The notes beneath the pieces are model-generated. The model worked only from the letters and a program-made list of their open reading frames with translations. It ran no database searches and was not told the DNA's origin. A DNA stretch of 64,000 nt, taken from JBBSAT01 sp046351235 (lineage in GTDB: Bacteria; Myxococcota_A; Polyangia; Polyangiales; Sandaracinaceae). Location of the stretch: NCBI GenBank assembly GCA_046351235.1, contig JAXLYV010000004.1:620001-684000 (forward strand). The letters run 5' to 3'. This document shows, piece by piece, positions 42,535 to 50,732 of the stretch. The translations under genes and the position numbers were made by a program. Positions within the stretch are counted from its first letter, which is position 1, and each line of letters starts with the position of its first letter.

Positions 42535-43524
42535 TCACGGACAGCCGCGAGCGCCGAGCCCGTCGAAGGTGTCGGTCGGGAAACCGTCCCATTCGCTCGC
42601 CGGATCGAACGCGTCCGTGCCGATCGGATCCCCGCTCGTGACACTGCAGCGTCGTCGCAGGGTGTTGTCCTGCGTCGAGGTCAGCCCAGCGCCCCACTCG
42701 GGCATGGGGTCCATGCCGATCTGGCCGATCACGTCGAGCGTCACGCCGCCGCAGACGAGCTCCAGGGCATCGTTGCCGTTGAACTGCATCACCCCTCCCG
42801 CGCGCACGTCACAGGAGGACATCGGAATCGTCGACGCGTTGGAGTTGCAGATCGTGAGGACATCACCGGCGATCAAGGTTCCCGAGAGCGCAAGCATCGC
42901 TCCCGCGGTGCTACTGCCATTGATGTACTCGCGGATCGTGCACGTGCTCATGTCGAGGTCGGCGCCCGTACCGTTGTAGACCTCCAGCGCCTTGTTGTTC
43001 GAGGTGCCCTCGATGTACTCGGAGAAGTAGACGCTGCCCCGCGGAGGTGTCACGGCGGCGTCGCTCCCCGCGTCGGCTCCGGCGTCCGTTCCCGCATCCC
43101 GCCCGCTGTCCGTTCCCGCATCCGATCCGCCGTCGGATCCCGCATCCGATCCGGCATCGAGGCCGCCGTCCGCTCCCACGAAGGCATCCGGCGTGACGAA
43201 GGCGTCCATCGTCATGAACGCATCGAGGGTCGGCATCGCCGCATCGCGGCCCGCGTCCGCCGTCGCGCCATCCGGCCCGCCGTCACGCGGTGTTCCCGCG
43301 TCGGTGCCACCGCTGCAGATCCCGAAGGTGTTGCAGGTCGACCCGGCGCCGTTCGTCGCGACGCACTGCGCGTCCGTCGTGCATCCGGCGATGCACGCTC
43401 CGGCTTGGCAGAAGTGCCCGGCGGTACAATCGGAGTTGAACGAGCACCCGCGACGTGGCGCCGGACAACCGACGAGCTCCAACGTGATCAGGAGAACGAG
43501 CGAGATCGCAATGTGGTGCTTCAC
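42535..43524 (-). CDS. Lipoprotein with lamin-tail-like domain
   Basis: A 329-residue lipoprotein from a GTG at 43524. Signal and lipobox LVGC are followed by a Cys-rich block (CSFNSDCTAGHFCQAGACIAGC, CVATNGAGSTCNTFGIC). Then comes an unusual linker of about 80 residues made almost only of Asp, Ala, Gly, Thr and Ser (DGGPDGATADAGRDAAMP, DAGSDAGSDGGSDAGTDSGR). After the linker is a lamin-tail/LTD fold, recognised by VYFSEYIEGTSNNKALEVYN, a motif shared with secreted nucleases and other extracellular proteins, then MSTCTIREYINGSS and ALELVCGGVTLDVIGQIG. The family is a binding or display domain; no nuclease follows. It lies between two MopE-motif genes on the opposite strand, and its promoter region carries the 41-bp tandem repeat. 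Confidence 0.83.
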   Translation of the reverse strand: MKHHIAISLVLLITLELVGCPAPRRGCSFNSDCTAGHFCQAGACIAGCTTDAQCVATNGAGSTCNTFGICSGGTDAGTPRDGGPDGATADAGRDAAMPTLDAFMTMDAFVTPDAFVGADGGLDAGSDAGSDGGSDAGTDSGRDAGTDAGADAGSDAAVTPPRGSVYFSEYIEGTSNNKALEVYNGTGADLDMSTCTIREYINGSSTAGAMLALSGTLIAGDVLTICNSNASTIPMSSCDVRAGGVMQFNGNDALELVCGGVTLDVIGQIGMDPMPEWGAGLTSTQDNTLRRRCSVTSGDPIGTDAFDPASEWDGFPTDTFDGLGARGCP

Positions 43525-43563
43525 GGCCCCCCGACGACGATCGTGCAGTCGGGGATGACGATG

Positions 43564-43645
43564 CGCAAGTCGTCCCAGGTGTGACGCGCGTGGTGCGTCG
43601 CGTGCGCAAGTTGTCCCAGATGTGACGCGCGTCGTGCGTCGCGTG
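43564..43645. repeat. Tandem direct repeat, 41 bp x 2
   Basis: Units 43564-43604 and 43605-43645 begin CGCAAGTCGTCCCAGGTGTG and CGCAAGTTGTCCCAGATGTG and end GCGTCGCGTG. They differ at three of 41 bases and abut exactly. They lie between divergent lipoprotein genes, 40 bases from the start of the minus-strand gene. The second unit contains the palindrome GACGCGCGTC. Likely a regulatory or slippage repeat; no ORF there is convincing. Confidence 0.75.
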
Positions 43646-43821
43646 ACGACTCGGGCTGTTGGGTGTGACTCCTCCCCATCCCATTGCGACCACCCCCGTG
43701 GATCGAGCGCGGCGTTGACAGAGCGCAGAGATGGCGCGGAGAATGCTCGACGAAAGCGGCGGGCTCGGGGCCGCCGTATCGTTGCGCCGCTGTAGCGGTC
43801 GGCGCGTCAGAGGGGGGATCC

Positions 43822-43920
43822 ATGCGCAGCGCGTTGGTTCTGGTGGCGACGGTCGGTGTCGTGCTCGGAGGTCCGACCATTTCTGGCTTCCGTCACATCC
43901 GCGTCAGTGGGCCGTACTGA
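43822..43920 (+). CDS. Short signal-peptide-like ORF (32 aa) directly before a lipoprotein gene
   Basis: An ATG at 43822 follows AGAGGGGGGATCC, one of the strongest ribosome sites in the region. It encodes 32 residues, mostly hydrophobic (RSALVLVATVGVVLGGPTIS), then stops one base before the ATG of the MopE-motif lipoprotein at 43922. It may be a leader peptide for translational coupling, or the remains of another signal peptide. The lipoprotein itself has no good ribosome site of its own, which favours coupling. No homologue is known to me. Confidence 0.4.
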   Translation: MRSALVLVATVGVVLGGPTISGFRHIRVSGPY

Positions 43921-43921
43921 G

Positions 43922-46063
43922 ATGCGGTGGCGTGAGCGCGCTTGGCTTTCGGCCCTCGCGATCGCGATGGGCACCTCGGCATCGGGTTGTCCTGCCGACA
44001 CGACCTCCCTCACGCCGTGCGACGACGATTCGTTCTGTGATCCCACGGAGTACTGCGCGCCGGGCGGGTGCATGGCTCGACCGGACACCGGGGTTCCGCT
44101 CGACGCGTCGACGCGTGATGCGGGCTGTGCGGTGAACACCGACTGCGACGACCATACGTACTGCAACGGCATCGAGACGTGCTCGGGCGGGCGCTGCGTC
44201 GCCGGTGCCGCACCGTGCGCGACGGTCGGTAGCTGCGACGAGAGCGCCGACCGCTGCCGCTCGACTTCGGTCGATCTCGACGGCGACGGCGACCCCGCGA
44301 GCACGGACTGCGACGACGACGACGCGACGCGCTACCACGGCAATCTCGCCGAGACCGATCGTTGCGACGCCGTCGACAACGACTGTGACCCATCGACGGT
44401 GGGCCCGGACGACGACCACGACAGCCACGCGCGCGCGGAGTGCTGCAATCCACAGTCCGATGGCTCCATGCTGTGCGGTGATGACTGCGACGACACGCGC
44501 GAGCTCATCCATCCTGGCGCCCCCGAGGCGTGTGACCACCGCGACAACGATTGCAACGGCCTCACGGACGAGAACGTCCAGACGATCTACTCGCAGGATC
44601 TCGACGGCGACGGCTACGGCGCTCGGGCGGCCGATGCGGTCACGATGACGGACTGCACGCCCCCGCTCGGCTTTTCGGCGCTGAGGACCGACTGCGACGA
44701 CACCCCGGGGACGGGGCGTGCCGTTCATCCGGGCGCGCCGGAAGTGTGCGACAGCGCGAACGTCGACGAGGACTGCGACGACCAGGTCAACGAAGACTGC
44801 AGCTGCCCGATGGAAGGGCAGACGATGACCTGCTGCAGCGGGCAAGGCGTCCAGACCTGCGCGCCTCGGACGGGCGGTGGAGCCGCTTGGACGTCGTGCT
44901 CCGTCGAGAGCATGCCCGAGCAGTGTGGGGGAAGCGACGAGGACTGCGACGGTCGGATCGACGAGAATCCATCGACGCTCTGTACGGTCAGTGGCCAGAC
45001 GTGCACCGGCGGCGTGTGCTCTTGCCCTGCGGGGCAGTCGGTCTGTGGAACGTCTTGCCGCACCTTCGGGGGACCGTGTGACAGCACGGACGCCGACATG
45101 TGCCAGGACGACCAGAGCATCTGCGATGCGGGTGGTGCCGTCGTCTGCATGGACCGACCGAGCACGACCACCGAGGTCTGCGACGGCATCGACAACAACT
45201 GCAACGGGACGATCGACGAAGGCGTCAGCTGCACGCTGGGAAGAAGCTGCGTGAGCGGTTCCTGTGTCTGCACGGGCGGCACCGTCCTCTGCGGGACGTG
45301 TCAGACGCCGCCGACGGGAGCTTGCGACGGCCCCGATGCGGACGCGTGCGCGGAGGGCAGCTACGTGTGCGGCGGCTCGTCGTTCACGTGCAGCGACTCG
45401 ACGGGGGACAGCGGCACGACCTCACCCCAGTGCAACGTCGATCTCGACTGCGATGGCATCCCCTACGAGAACGTCGCCTGTATGCCGGGTCAGGTGGATA
45501 CCGCGGGCCTCGCGTGTCCGAGCGCTGCGAACAACAGCTTCAATGCCGGACGGCGCACGTGCGGAGCAGCCTGCACGTGGGGCGCCTGGGGATCCGCGGG
45601 GGCGACGACCGGGGTGAACGCTCCTCCCGCGTTGAGCCCGTTCTTCGTGAACCCGAGCCTCGTGCTGTGCATGGCGTCCGTCGTGAACGGCGGGCGCGAC
45701 ATCCAGGTGGGATACTCGCCCGGATGGAACGGATCGCCGGGCGATTGCCTGTTGTCCTCCATCACGGGTGTCGAGCTCCCCGGAGGCCGATACGACATCT
45801 CGGTGGACCACTACGACTCGTCGGTCGCGGTCACGCCGGTGACGCGAATCATGATCGAGGGCGTGGGCGGCGGCCCCTATTGGGTCGACATCTCGAACGT
45901 CAACGGGACCTGGGAGACTCACGGCGGCAGTATCAACGTACCCCCGGGGTGCTGGCTGGCGAACATCAGCGTGCTGAGCCATCCGACGTTCAATACGGGA
46001 GACGGCCGCTGGTACCGCGGGGGCGACACCGTGGGGACGATTCGGATCACCGGGCCGAACTGA
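43922..46063 (+). CDS. Cys-rich lipoprotein with MopE-type motifs, paralogue of the 40493 gene
   Basis: A 713-residue lipoprotein. Signal ends in GTSASGC. The order of blocks follows the gene at 40493: CDDHTYCNGIETCSGGRCVAG, then DGDGDPASTDCDDDDATRYHGN, CDAVDNDCDP, DCDDTRELIHPGAPE, CDHRDNDCNGLTDEN, DLDGDGYGARA and DEDCDDQVNEDC. Further blocks read MTCCSGQGVQTCAP and CSCPAGQSVCGTSCRT, close to the paralogue's CRCPTGQAVCGTACVN form. The final 150 residues are a Cys-poor beta domain different from the paralogue's. Asp-rich turns suggest metal, perhaps Ca2+ or Cu, binding (inference). It starts one base after a 32-residue ORF and may depend on it for translation. Confidence 0.85.
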   Translation: MRWRERAWLSALAIAMGTSASGCPADTTSLTPCDDDSFCDPTEYCAPGGCMARPDTGVPLDASTRDAGCAVNTDCDDHTYCNGIETCSGGRCVAGAAPCATVGSCDESADRCRSTSVDLDGDGDPASTDCDDDDATRYHGNLAETDRCDAVDNDCDPSTVGPDDDHDSHARAECCNPQSDGSMLCGDDCDDTRELIHPGAPEACDHRDNDCNGLTDENVQTIYSQDLDGDGYGARAADAVTMTDCTPPLGFSALRTDCDDTPGTGRAVHPGAPEVCDSANVDEDCDDQVNEDCSCPMEGQTMTCCSGQGVQTCAPRTGGGAAWTSCSVESMPEQCGGSDEDCDGRIDENPSTLCTVSGQTCTGGVCSCPAGQSVCGTSCRTFGGPCDSTDADMCQDDQSICDAGGAVVCMDRPSTTTEVCDGIDNNCNGTIDEGVSCTLGRSCVSGSCVCTGGTVLCGTCQTPPTGACDGPDADACAEGSYVCGGSSFTCSDSTGDSGTTSPQCNVDLDCDGIPYENVACMPGQVDTAGLACPSAANNSFNAGRRTCGAACTWGAWGSAGATTGVNAPPALSPFFVNPSLVLCMASVVNGGRDIQVGYSPGWNGSPGDCLLSSITGVELPGGRYDISVDHYDSSVAVTPVTRIMIEGVGGGPYWVDISNVNGTWETHGGSINVPPGCWLANISVLSHPTFNTGDGRWYRGGDTVGTIRITGPN

Positions 46064-46218
46064 CGAAGAACGCGGCCGCGCGCCGCGCGACCTCTCAGCG
46101 TCGGCGGGTGTACTCGGTAAGCATCACGCCCTACGAGCCCAACCACTTCTCTAGCTAGCTAGGCGGGAGGCCCCGCGCAGGTGTGGCGGCCCCGCCGGGC
46201 TCGCGTCCAACTGCAGAA

Positions 46219-48108
46219 TCAGCGCCCCGCGCGCCGCGGGGCCGGGCGGCGCTCTCGGCGCACGCGCTCGAGGGCGTGGGCCTCGTTCGCGATCACGCCG
46301 TTGAAGGGCGCTGCGATCGCGTCGCCGGTGCCGAGCATGATCTCGATCGTCCGCGCCGGCGTGAGCGCCGGGTCCACGCTGATCATCTTCGCGGCGAGGT
46401 TCGCCGCGTTCGGCGACGCCATGCTGGTGCCGCTCAGCGGGACGTGCTCGCCCGACGGGATCACGCTGTCGACCTCGACGCCGAAGTCGAACAGGCGCAC
46501 GTGCTCGGGGTTGCTGTTCGTGAACGTCGCCCAGTTGCCGAAGCGGTCCACGGCGCCGACGATCAGCAGGTTCGGCGCGCTCAAGGAGCCGCTCACCTCC
46601 TCGTACTCGACGACGTCGCGGTTCGAGTTCCCGGCCGCGATCACGAAGAGCGTGTCGGGGCAGTGCTCGAAGATCCACTGCCACTCCGCGCGACGGGCCG
46701 CGTGGATCTCGGCCGCGCGCGTGCGGACGGCCTCGTCGGTCTCGTAGCGGTCGCTCTCGTAGCGGAGCTCGGCCTCGACGTAGTCGCGCGAGAAGCCGAG
46801 CGAGGCGTTCACGACGCGCACGTGGTTGGCGTTGATGAACGCGGCGATCTGCTCGATGTTCGCCTGCTCGGCCGCGAGCTCGTCGGCCGTCGGGCCGCGG
46901 TGGTGATAGATGCGCGCCTCGCCCGCCCACGCGGAGCGGAAGATCGCCACGCGCGCCTGCGGGATGCCGGCCATGAGCAGGCCCGCGACGTGCGATCCGT
47001 GGGCCCACTCGCCGATCTGATCGAGGTGCGACTCGAGACGATCGAGGCTCTCGGCGTCGGTCGCCTCACGCATCAGCGCGAGCACGCGCTGCGCCGGCTC
47101 GGTGCTCGCCATGCCGGCGCGCAGGTCCATCACACCGCGCAGGAAGGGGCCGTACTGCGCGATCGTGTCGGCGCCCGGGTCGTACATCAGGCCGGTCTGC
47201 GCCGGATCGGGATCGGAGGCGACGCCGTGCGAGCCGTCGGGCGCGGTGAAGAGGCGGTCGCCGAGCGGCGCCCCTTCGCCGAAGAGCGCCGGCGCCGTGC
47301 CGGTGTCCCAGACGGCGACGAGCACCGGCTGCGCATCGCGCGCGCCCGTGAGGTCGACGGTGGAGAACGCGTAGTCGGGGTCGGCGGGGCGCGCGTCGTT
47401 GTCGGCGCGCACGACGGCGATCGCGGCGAGGTAGGCCTCGCGGTGCGCGACGACGTCGGCGAGCACGTGCGCCGTGAAGAGCGCGCTCACCGCGGTGTCG
47501 AGCGAGACGAGCTGCCCGTGCACGTCCTCGAGCGACGCGTCGATCTGCGACTGGGCCTGGTAGATCTGGAAGACGACCGTCGAGGCGCCGAAGCGCGCGC
47601 GCGGCAGCTCGCGGAGGATCGGCGCGACCGCGTTCTGCACCGCCGCCGACTCCGTGCCGGCCCGGTGGCGCGCGATCACCGACAGGAGTGTGGTGCCGAG
47701 GAACGCGTTGTTGCGGTTGCGAGCGCGCGCCCGCACGAGGCGCACCGTGTGCTCGGCCGAGTCGAGATCTCCCGACGCGAGATCCGCGATCGCCAGGTGG
47801 AGCATCTGCTCGCACACGCGATCTCCGAGCTCCGGCGCGGCGGCCGGATCGGCGAGCCACGCCGCGCGCTGATCGATCGGCAGCGAGGGCTCGGCTTCGT
47901 GGATGCGGGCGAGCGACTGCTCGCGGACGAGCGCGACGAGGTGCGCGTCGTCCAGGCCGTCCCAAGGAGAAGAAGGTGCCGCGGCCTCGGTCCCGGTGGT
48001 CGTGGTCGAGGGAGGAGGCGTCGACTCGGAGCTCGAGCCGCCGCCGCACGCGACGACGAAGAGGGAGAGCAGGAAGACGCGGAGGCCCGAGGCTCGGAAG
48101 GTGCGCAT
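46219..48108 (-). CDS. Subtilisin-family (S8) serine protease, lipoprotein
   Basis: A 629-residue surface protease. Signal and lipobox FVVAC precede a Ser/Thr/Pro linker. An N-terminal domain of about 220 residues, mostly helical (LVALVREQSLARIHEAE, LGDRVCEQMLHLAIADL), has no match I know. The catalytic triad is then clear: Asp in VAVWDTG, His in AHGSHVAG and Ser in LSGTSMASPNAANLAAKM, with the oxyanion Asn in VIAAGNSNRD. The insertion between Asp and His is about 120 residues, longer than in classic subtilisins. As the triad is intact it should be active; a self-inhibitory role for the N-terminal domain is speculation. ATG 48108 begins the signal directly. Convergent with the 43922 gene. Confidence 0.9.
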   Translation of the reverse strand: MRTFRASGLRVFLLSLFVVACGGGSSSESTPPPSTTTTGTEAAAPSSPWDGLDDAHLVALVREQSLARIHEAEPSLPIDQRAAWLADPAAAPELGDRVCEQMLHLAIADLASGDLDSAEHTVRLVRARARNRNNAFLGTTLLSVIARHRAGTESAAVQNAVAPILRELPRARFGASTVVFQIYQAQSQIDASLEDVHGQLVSLDTAVSALFTAHVLADVVAHREAYLAAIAVVRADNDARPADPDYAFSTVDLTGARDAQPVLVAVWDTGTAPALFGEGAPLGDRLFTAPDGSHGVASDPDPAQTGLMYDPGADTIAQYGPFLRGVMDLRAGMASTEPAQRVLALMREATDAESLDRLESHLDQIGEWAHGSHVAGLLMAGIPQARVAIFRSAWAGEARIYHHRGPTADELAAEQANIEQIAAFINANHVRVVNASLGFSRDYVEAELRYESDRYETDEAVRTRAAEIHAARRAEWQWIFEHCPDTLFVIAAGNSNRDVVEYEEVSGSLSAPNLLIVGAVDRFGNWATFTNSNPEHVRLFDFGVEVDSVIPSGEHVPLSGTSMASPNAANLAAKMISVDPALTPARTIEIMLGTGDAIAAPFNGVIANEAHALERVRRERRPAPRRAGR

Positions 48109-48289
48109 GGCGCGGAAGAGAAGCGCAGGGCGCGCGCGGCCGCAAGCCGCGGGGGCGACTCCCGTCGCAGGGCGCAACCGATCTCGGCCTGTCGCAGCCC
48201 TCTCCCCAGGCCTCTCCCGCTCTCGCGGGCGAGCGGCCACGCGATCCCTTCGCGCTCTCGTCGTCTTGCGGTTCCTCGACGGTCCCTTC

Positions 48290-49738
48290 TCAGGGGATCG
48301 CGGTCACGACCAACGTGTGGGTCCCCGGGCCAGCGCAGATGGCCTCGACGCGGCCCGTCGTCGCCTCGCGCGTGGCCTCCGCGATCGGCGCGCCGTCGCA
48401 GCTCGCCGTGAACGACGCGAACGACGTGGGCACGCGGATCACGTGCGGCGCCAGATCCCCGCGCCCCTCGAAGCTCAGCGTCAGCGCGTGCGCTTCGCGA
48501 TCGTAGTGCGCCGTCGTCGGCTCGCCCGCGATCACCTCGGCCCACACGCGCGTGTGCGCATCGAAGACCTCGGGCCGCTCGGTGAACGCATCGGTCGCCG
48601 CGTCGTAGTCGTAGAAGCCCCAGCCGCCCTGCGAGCTCTCCTTCCACAGCCACACCGTCGAGCTCGCGCTCGCCTCGTCGAAGAGATCGTAGAGGAACCC
48701 CACGTAGGGGGCCGACCCCGGCGAGTCCGGCCGCACGCCCCACTCCCCGGCGAAGAGCGGCACCTCGAAGGCCTCCGCCTCGGCGCGCGCACGCGTCACG
48801 TTCGGCTCGAGGCGCGCCCGCGTGACCGTGTCGAGCTCGTGGCGCGGATCGGAGAACGAGAGCGTGTAGAGGTGCACCGCGTACACACCACCCTCGTCGG
48901 GGAAGGCGCCGCTCGGGCGCGGCCCCATGTCGGTCAGGTTGCGGAGCGCCGAGGGCTCGAAGAACGCGAGGTGCCGCGCGTCGACCGCACGGATCGCCGG
49001 CAGGATGCGTGCGTAGAAGCGCTGGATGTTCGCGTCGCTCGGGAGAGGCTCGTTGAACAGGTCGTAGCCGATCACGTTCGGCTCGCCCGCGAAGCGCTCG
49101 GCCACGTGCGCCGCCATCCGCCCGAAGTCGTCTTGCAGCGCGAGCGCCGCCGGATCGTTCGGGTCGAAGAACGCGGCATACTCGTCGAGCGTCGCCGTGC
49201 GCCGCGTGTCGAGCGACTCGAGCGGGCCACAGAGCAGGTCTTCCGGCGCCGGCGGCGGCAGGGTCGCCCAGAGCGGCGCGCCGTCCTCGCCGAGGTCCTT
49301 CGACCACGCGTCGGCGTGGAAGTCGATCAGCACGCGCACGTCGTAGCTCGCGGCGAGCGCCACGAGATCCTCCACGCGCGCGAGGTACGCCTCGTCGTAG
49401 CTGCCGCGCGCGGGCTCGATGGCGGACCACTGGATCGGCAGCCGCAGCACGTCGAAGCCGATTGCGCGCATGCGCGCGAAGTCCGCGGCCTCGAGCGCCG
49501 GGATGTCCTCGAGCACGTCGGTCGGCGGCGGACAGCGCACGGGGTCGAGCGTGACGTCGAAGATCCCCTCGACGCGCGCGTTGACACCTCGAAACACCAT
49601 CACGCGGCCCGTCGCGTCGCGCAGGTGGTGGCGGTCCGATCGCACGAACTCGTCCGCGGGCGGCGACCAGGGCGCGAGCGGCGGCGACGAGCACGCGAGG
49701 GCGAAGAGCGCGACGAGGGCAGCAGAGAAGCGGCGCAT
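48290..49738 (-). CDS. GH5-family glycoside hydrolase (endoglycoceramidase-like), lipoprotein
   Basis: A 482-residue lipoprotein (signal ends ALFALAC). The TIM-barrel is of glycoside hydrolase family 5: the acid/base Glu is in VIGYDLFNEPLP and the nucleophile Glu in LFAGEWGVR. The stretches FDVLRLPIQWSAIEPARGSYD and VRVLIDFHADAWS are most like endoglycoceramidases and their bacterial relatives, rather than cellulases. A C-terminal beta domain of about 80 residues (HYDREAHALTLSFEGRGD) is the small beta-sandwich these enzymes carry. The substrate may be glycolipid or another beta-glycoside; only the family supports this. It is in the same orientation as the S8 protease, 181 bp upstream of it. 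Confidence 0.87.
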   Translation of the reverse strand: MRRFSAALVALFALACSSPPLAPWSPPADEFVRSDRHHLRDATGRVMVFRGVNARVEGIFDVTLDPVRCPPPTDVLEDIPALEAADFARMRAIGFDVLRLPIQWSAIEPARGSYDEAYLARVEDLVALAASYDVRVLIDFHADAWSKDLGEDGAPLWATLPPPAPEDLLCGPLESLDTRRTATLDEYAAFFDPNDPAALALQDDFGRMAAHVAERFAGEPNVIGYDLFNEPLPSDANIQRFYARILPAIRAVDARHLAFFEPSALRNLTDMGPRPSGAFPDEGGVYAVHLYTLSFSDPRHELDTVTRARLEPNVTRARAEAEAFEVPLFAGEWGVRPDSPGSAPYVGFLYDLFDEASASSTVWLWKESSQGGWGFYDYDAATDAFTERPEVFDAHTRVWAEVIAGEPTTAHYDREAHALTLSFEGRGDLAPHVIRVPTSFASFTASCDGAPIAEATREATTGRVEAICAGPGTHTLVVTAIP

Positions 49739-49926
49739 CGCAGCGAGAGTGCCAGCGCGCCGTCCTTCACTCTACTCGCGTGCGCCGCGCCACCTTCCCG
49801 AGCCGCCGCGCGATGCGCGATCCCATCTCGCTCAACACGTGGGTCGCGATGAGATTCCATGCGCGCATTTCGCTGAATCGCGCACACCGGCCGACGTCCT
49901 CTCACGCGAGCGATCACACGCTCACG

Positions 49927-49943
49927 TCACGTAGGGAACGTGA
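49927..49943. promoter_or_regulatory. Hairpin just upstream of the Tat repeat gene
   Basis: TCACGT and ACGTGA flank AGGGA as a perfect stem, ending 12 bases before the ATG at 49956 and directly before its GGAGGG ribosome site. It could occlude or expose that site. Confidence 0.4.
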
Positions 49944-49955
49944 TCGGAGGGAACC

Positions 49956-50477
49956 ATGCAGCACGACGACGACGCTCCGCGCCCCACCCACCCCAAGAAG
50001 CTCACGCTCGACGAGAGCGAGATCTCGACGCACCGCACGAGCCGCCGCGAGGCGCTCACGCTGGTCGGCGCTTCCGCCGCCGCCCTCGCCGCGCTCGGCG
50101 TCGTCTCGGTCGCGAGCGCGCAGGACCGCGGATGCTCGGACGCGGACCCGACCGACCCGTACGGCGCCGGTCGCTCGTGTGGCGCGGGCGGCGTGCACCC
50201 GTGCAGCGACATCGATCCGACCGATCCCGGGGGTCAGGGCCGCACGTGCCACACGGGCGGGCCGTGCAGTGACGTCGATCCCACCGACCCCGTCGGCCAA
50301 GGACGCTGGTGCCCCGGCGGCGGAGGCGGCGCGGGCCGCGGCTCGGCGGGCGTGACCGACAGCGACCCGAGCGATCCGGTCGGGCACGGGCGCGGCGGTG
50401 GAGGCGGTGGCAGCGGCGGGCGCGGTTGCAGCGACAGCGATCCCAGCGATCCGTACGGCGCAGGCCGTCGCTGCTGA
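49956..50477 (+). CDS. Tat-signal protein with five Cys/Asp/Pro/Gly repeats
   Basis: A 173-residue protein unlike any family I know. A hydrophilic lead of about 25 residues precedes a twin-arginine signal (TSRREALTLVGASAAALAALG), so the folded protein is exported. The mature chain consists of five copies of a 16-18-residue unit: CSDADPTDPYGAGRSC, CSDIDPTDPGGQGRTC, CSDVDPTDPVGQGRWC, DSDPSDPVGHGR (Cys lost) and CSDSDPSDPYGAGRRC. They are joined by Gly-rich spacers. The invariant core is D-x-D-P-[TS]-D-P-x-G-x-G-R, usually closed by a Cys pair. The paired Asp and Gly suggest metal or Ca2+ binding. Export in folded form by Tat would suit cofactor binding in the cytoplasm. GGAGGG lies seven bases before the ATG. 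Confidence 0.78.
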   Translation: MQHDDDAPRPTHPKKLTLDESEISTHRTSRREALTLVGASAAALAALGVVSVASAQDRGCSDADPTDPYGAGRSCGAGGVHPCSDIDPTDPGGQGRTCHTGGPCSDVDPTDPVGQGRWCPGGGGGAGRGSAGVTDSDPSDPVGHGRGGGGGGSGGRGCSDSDPSDPYGAGRRC

Positions 50478-50497
50478 AGCCGGGCGTGAGCGCGACG

Positions 50498-50531
50498 GAA
50501 CGGGGACGGCCACGGCCGTCCTCGGCCGTTC
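50498..50531 (+). terminator. Stable hairpin after the Tat repeat gene
   Basis: GAACGG GGACGG (50498-50509) pairs with CCGTCC (50516-50521) and CCGTTC (50526-50531) with a four-base bulge, starting 21 bases after the stop. A C-run then GGGG follows instead of T. Likely terminator or 3' stabilising structure. Confidence 0.45.
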
Positions 50532-50617
50532 GTCCCCCCTCTGGGGATACCTTTCTCTACGGCTCTCCACGCCGCATCGCGGCGGCGCGGATCGGTGAAT
50601 CGTTCGCTCGCGTCGCG

Positions 50618-50645
50618 CGTCCAGGAAGGAAGCCCTTCCTGGACG
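50618..50645. other. Perfect 12-bp hairpin between the repeat gene and the Pro-rich secreted gene
   Basis: CGTCCAGGAAGG (50618-50629) and CCTTCCTGGACG (50634-50645) are fully complementary around AAGC, about 90 bases upstream of the next ATG. No gene overlaps it. Could be a second terminator, an operator or part of a small RNA in this 255-bp gap. Confidence 0.5.
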
Positions 50646-50732
50646 TTGCGTATGTCCATGGGACGGGCGAAGTGCCGTCGGCTGGCCGAAGGCCCCAGAG
50701 AGACGTAAATCGCAGTCGCCGGAGGCTCCCGC

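Noticed and set aside
43138..43300. Repeat of Asp/Ala/Gly codons as a DNA repeat element
   Set aside because: It is a coding linker of the lamin-tail lipoprotein and similar linkers occur in other lipoproteins of the window.
43564..43645. CRISPR array
   Set aside because: The two units abut with no spacer and no cas genes are near.
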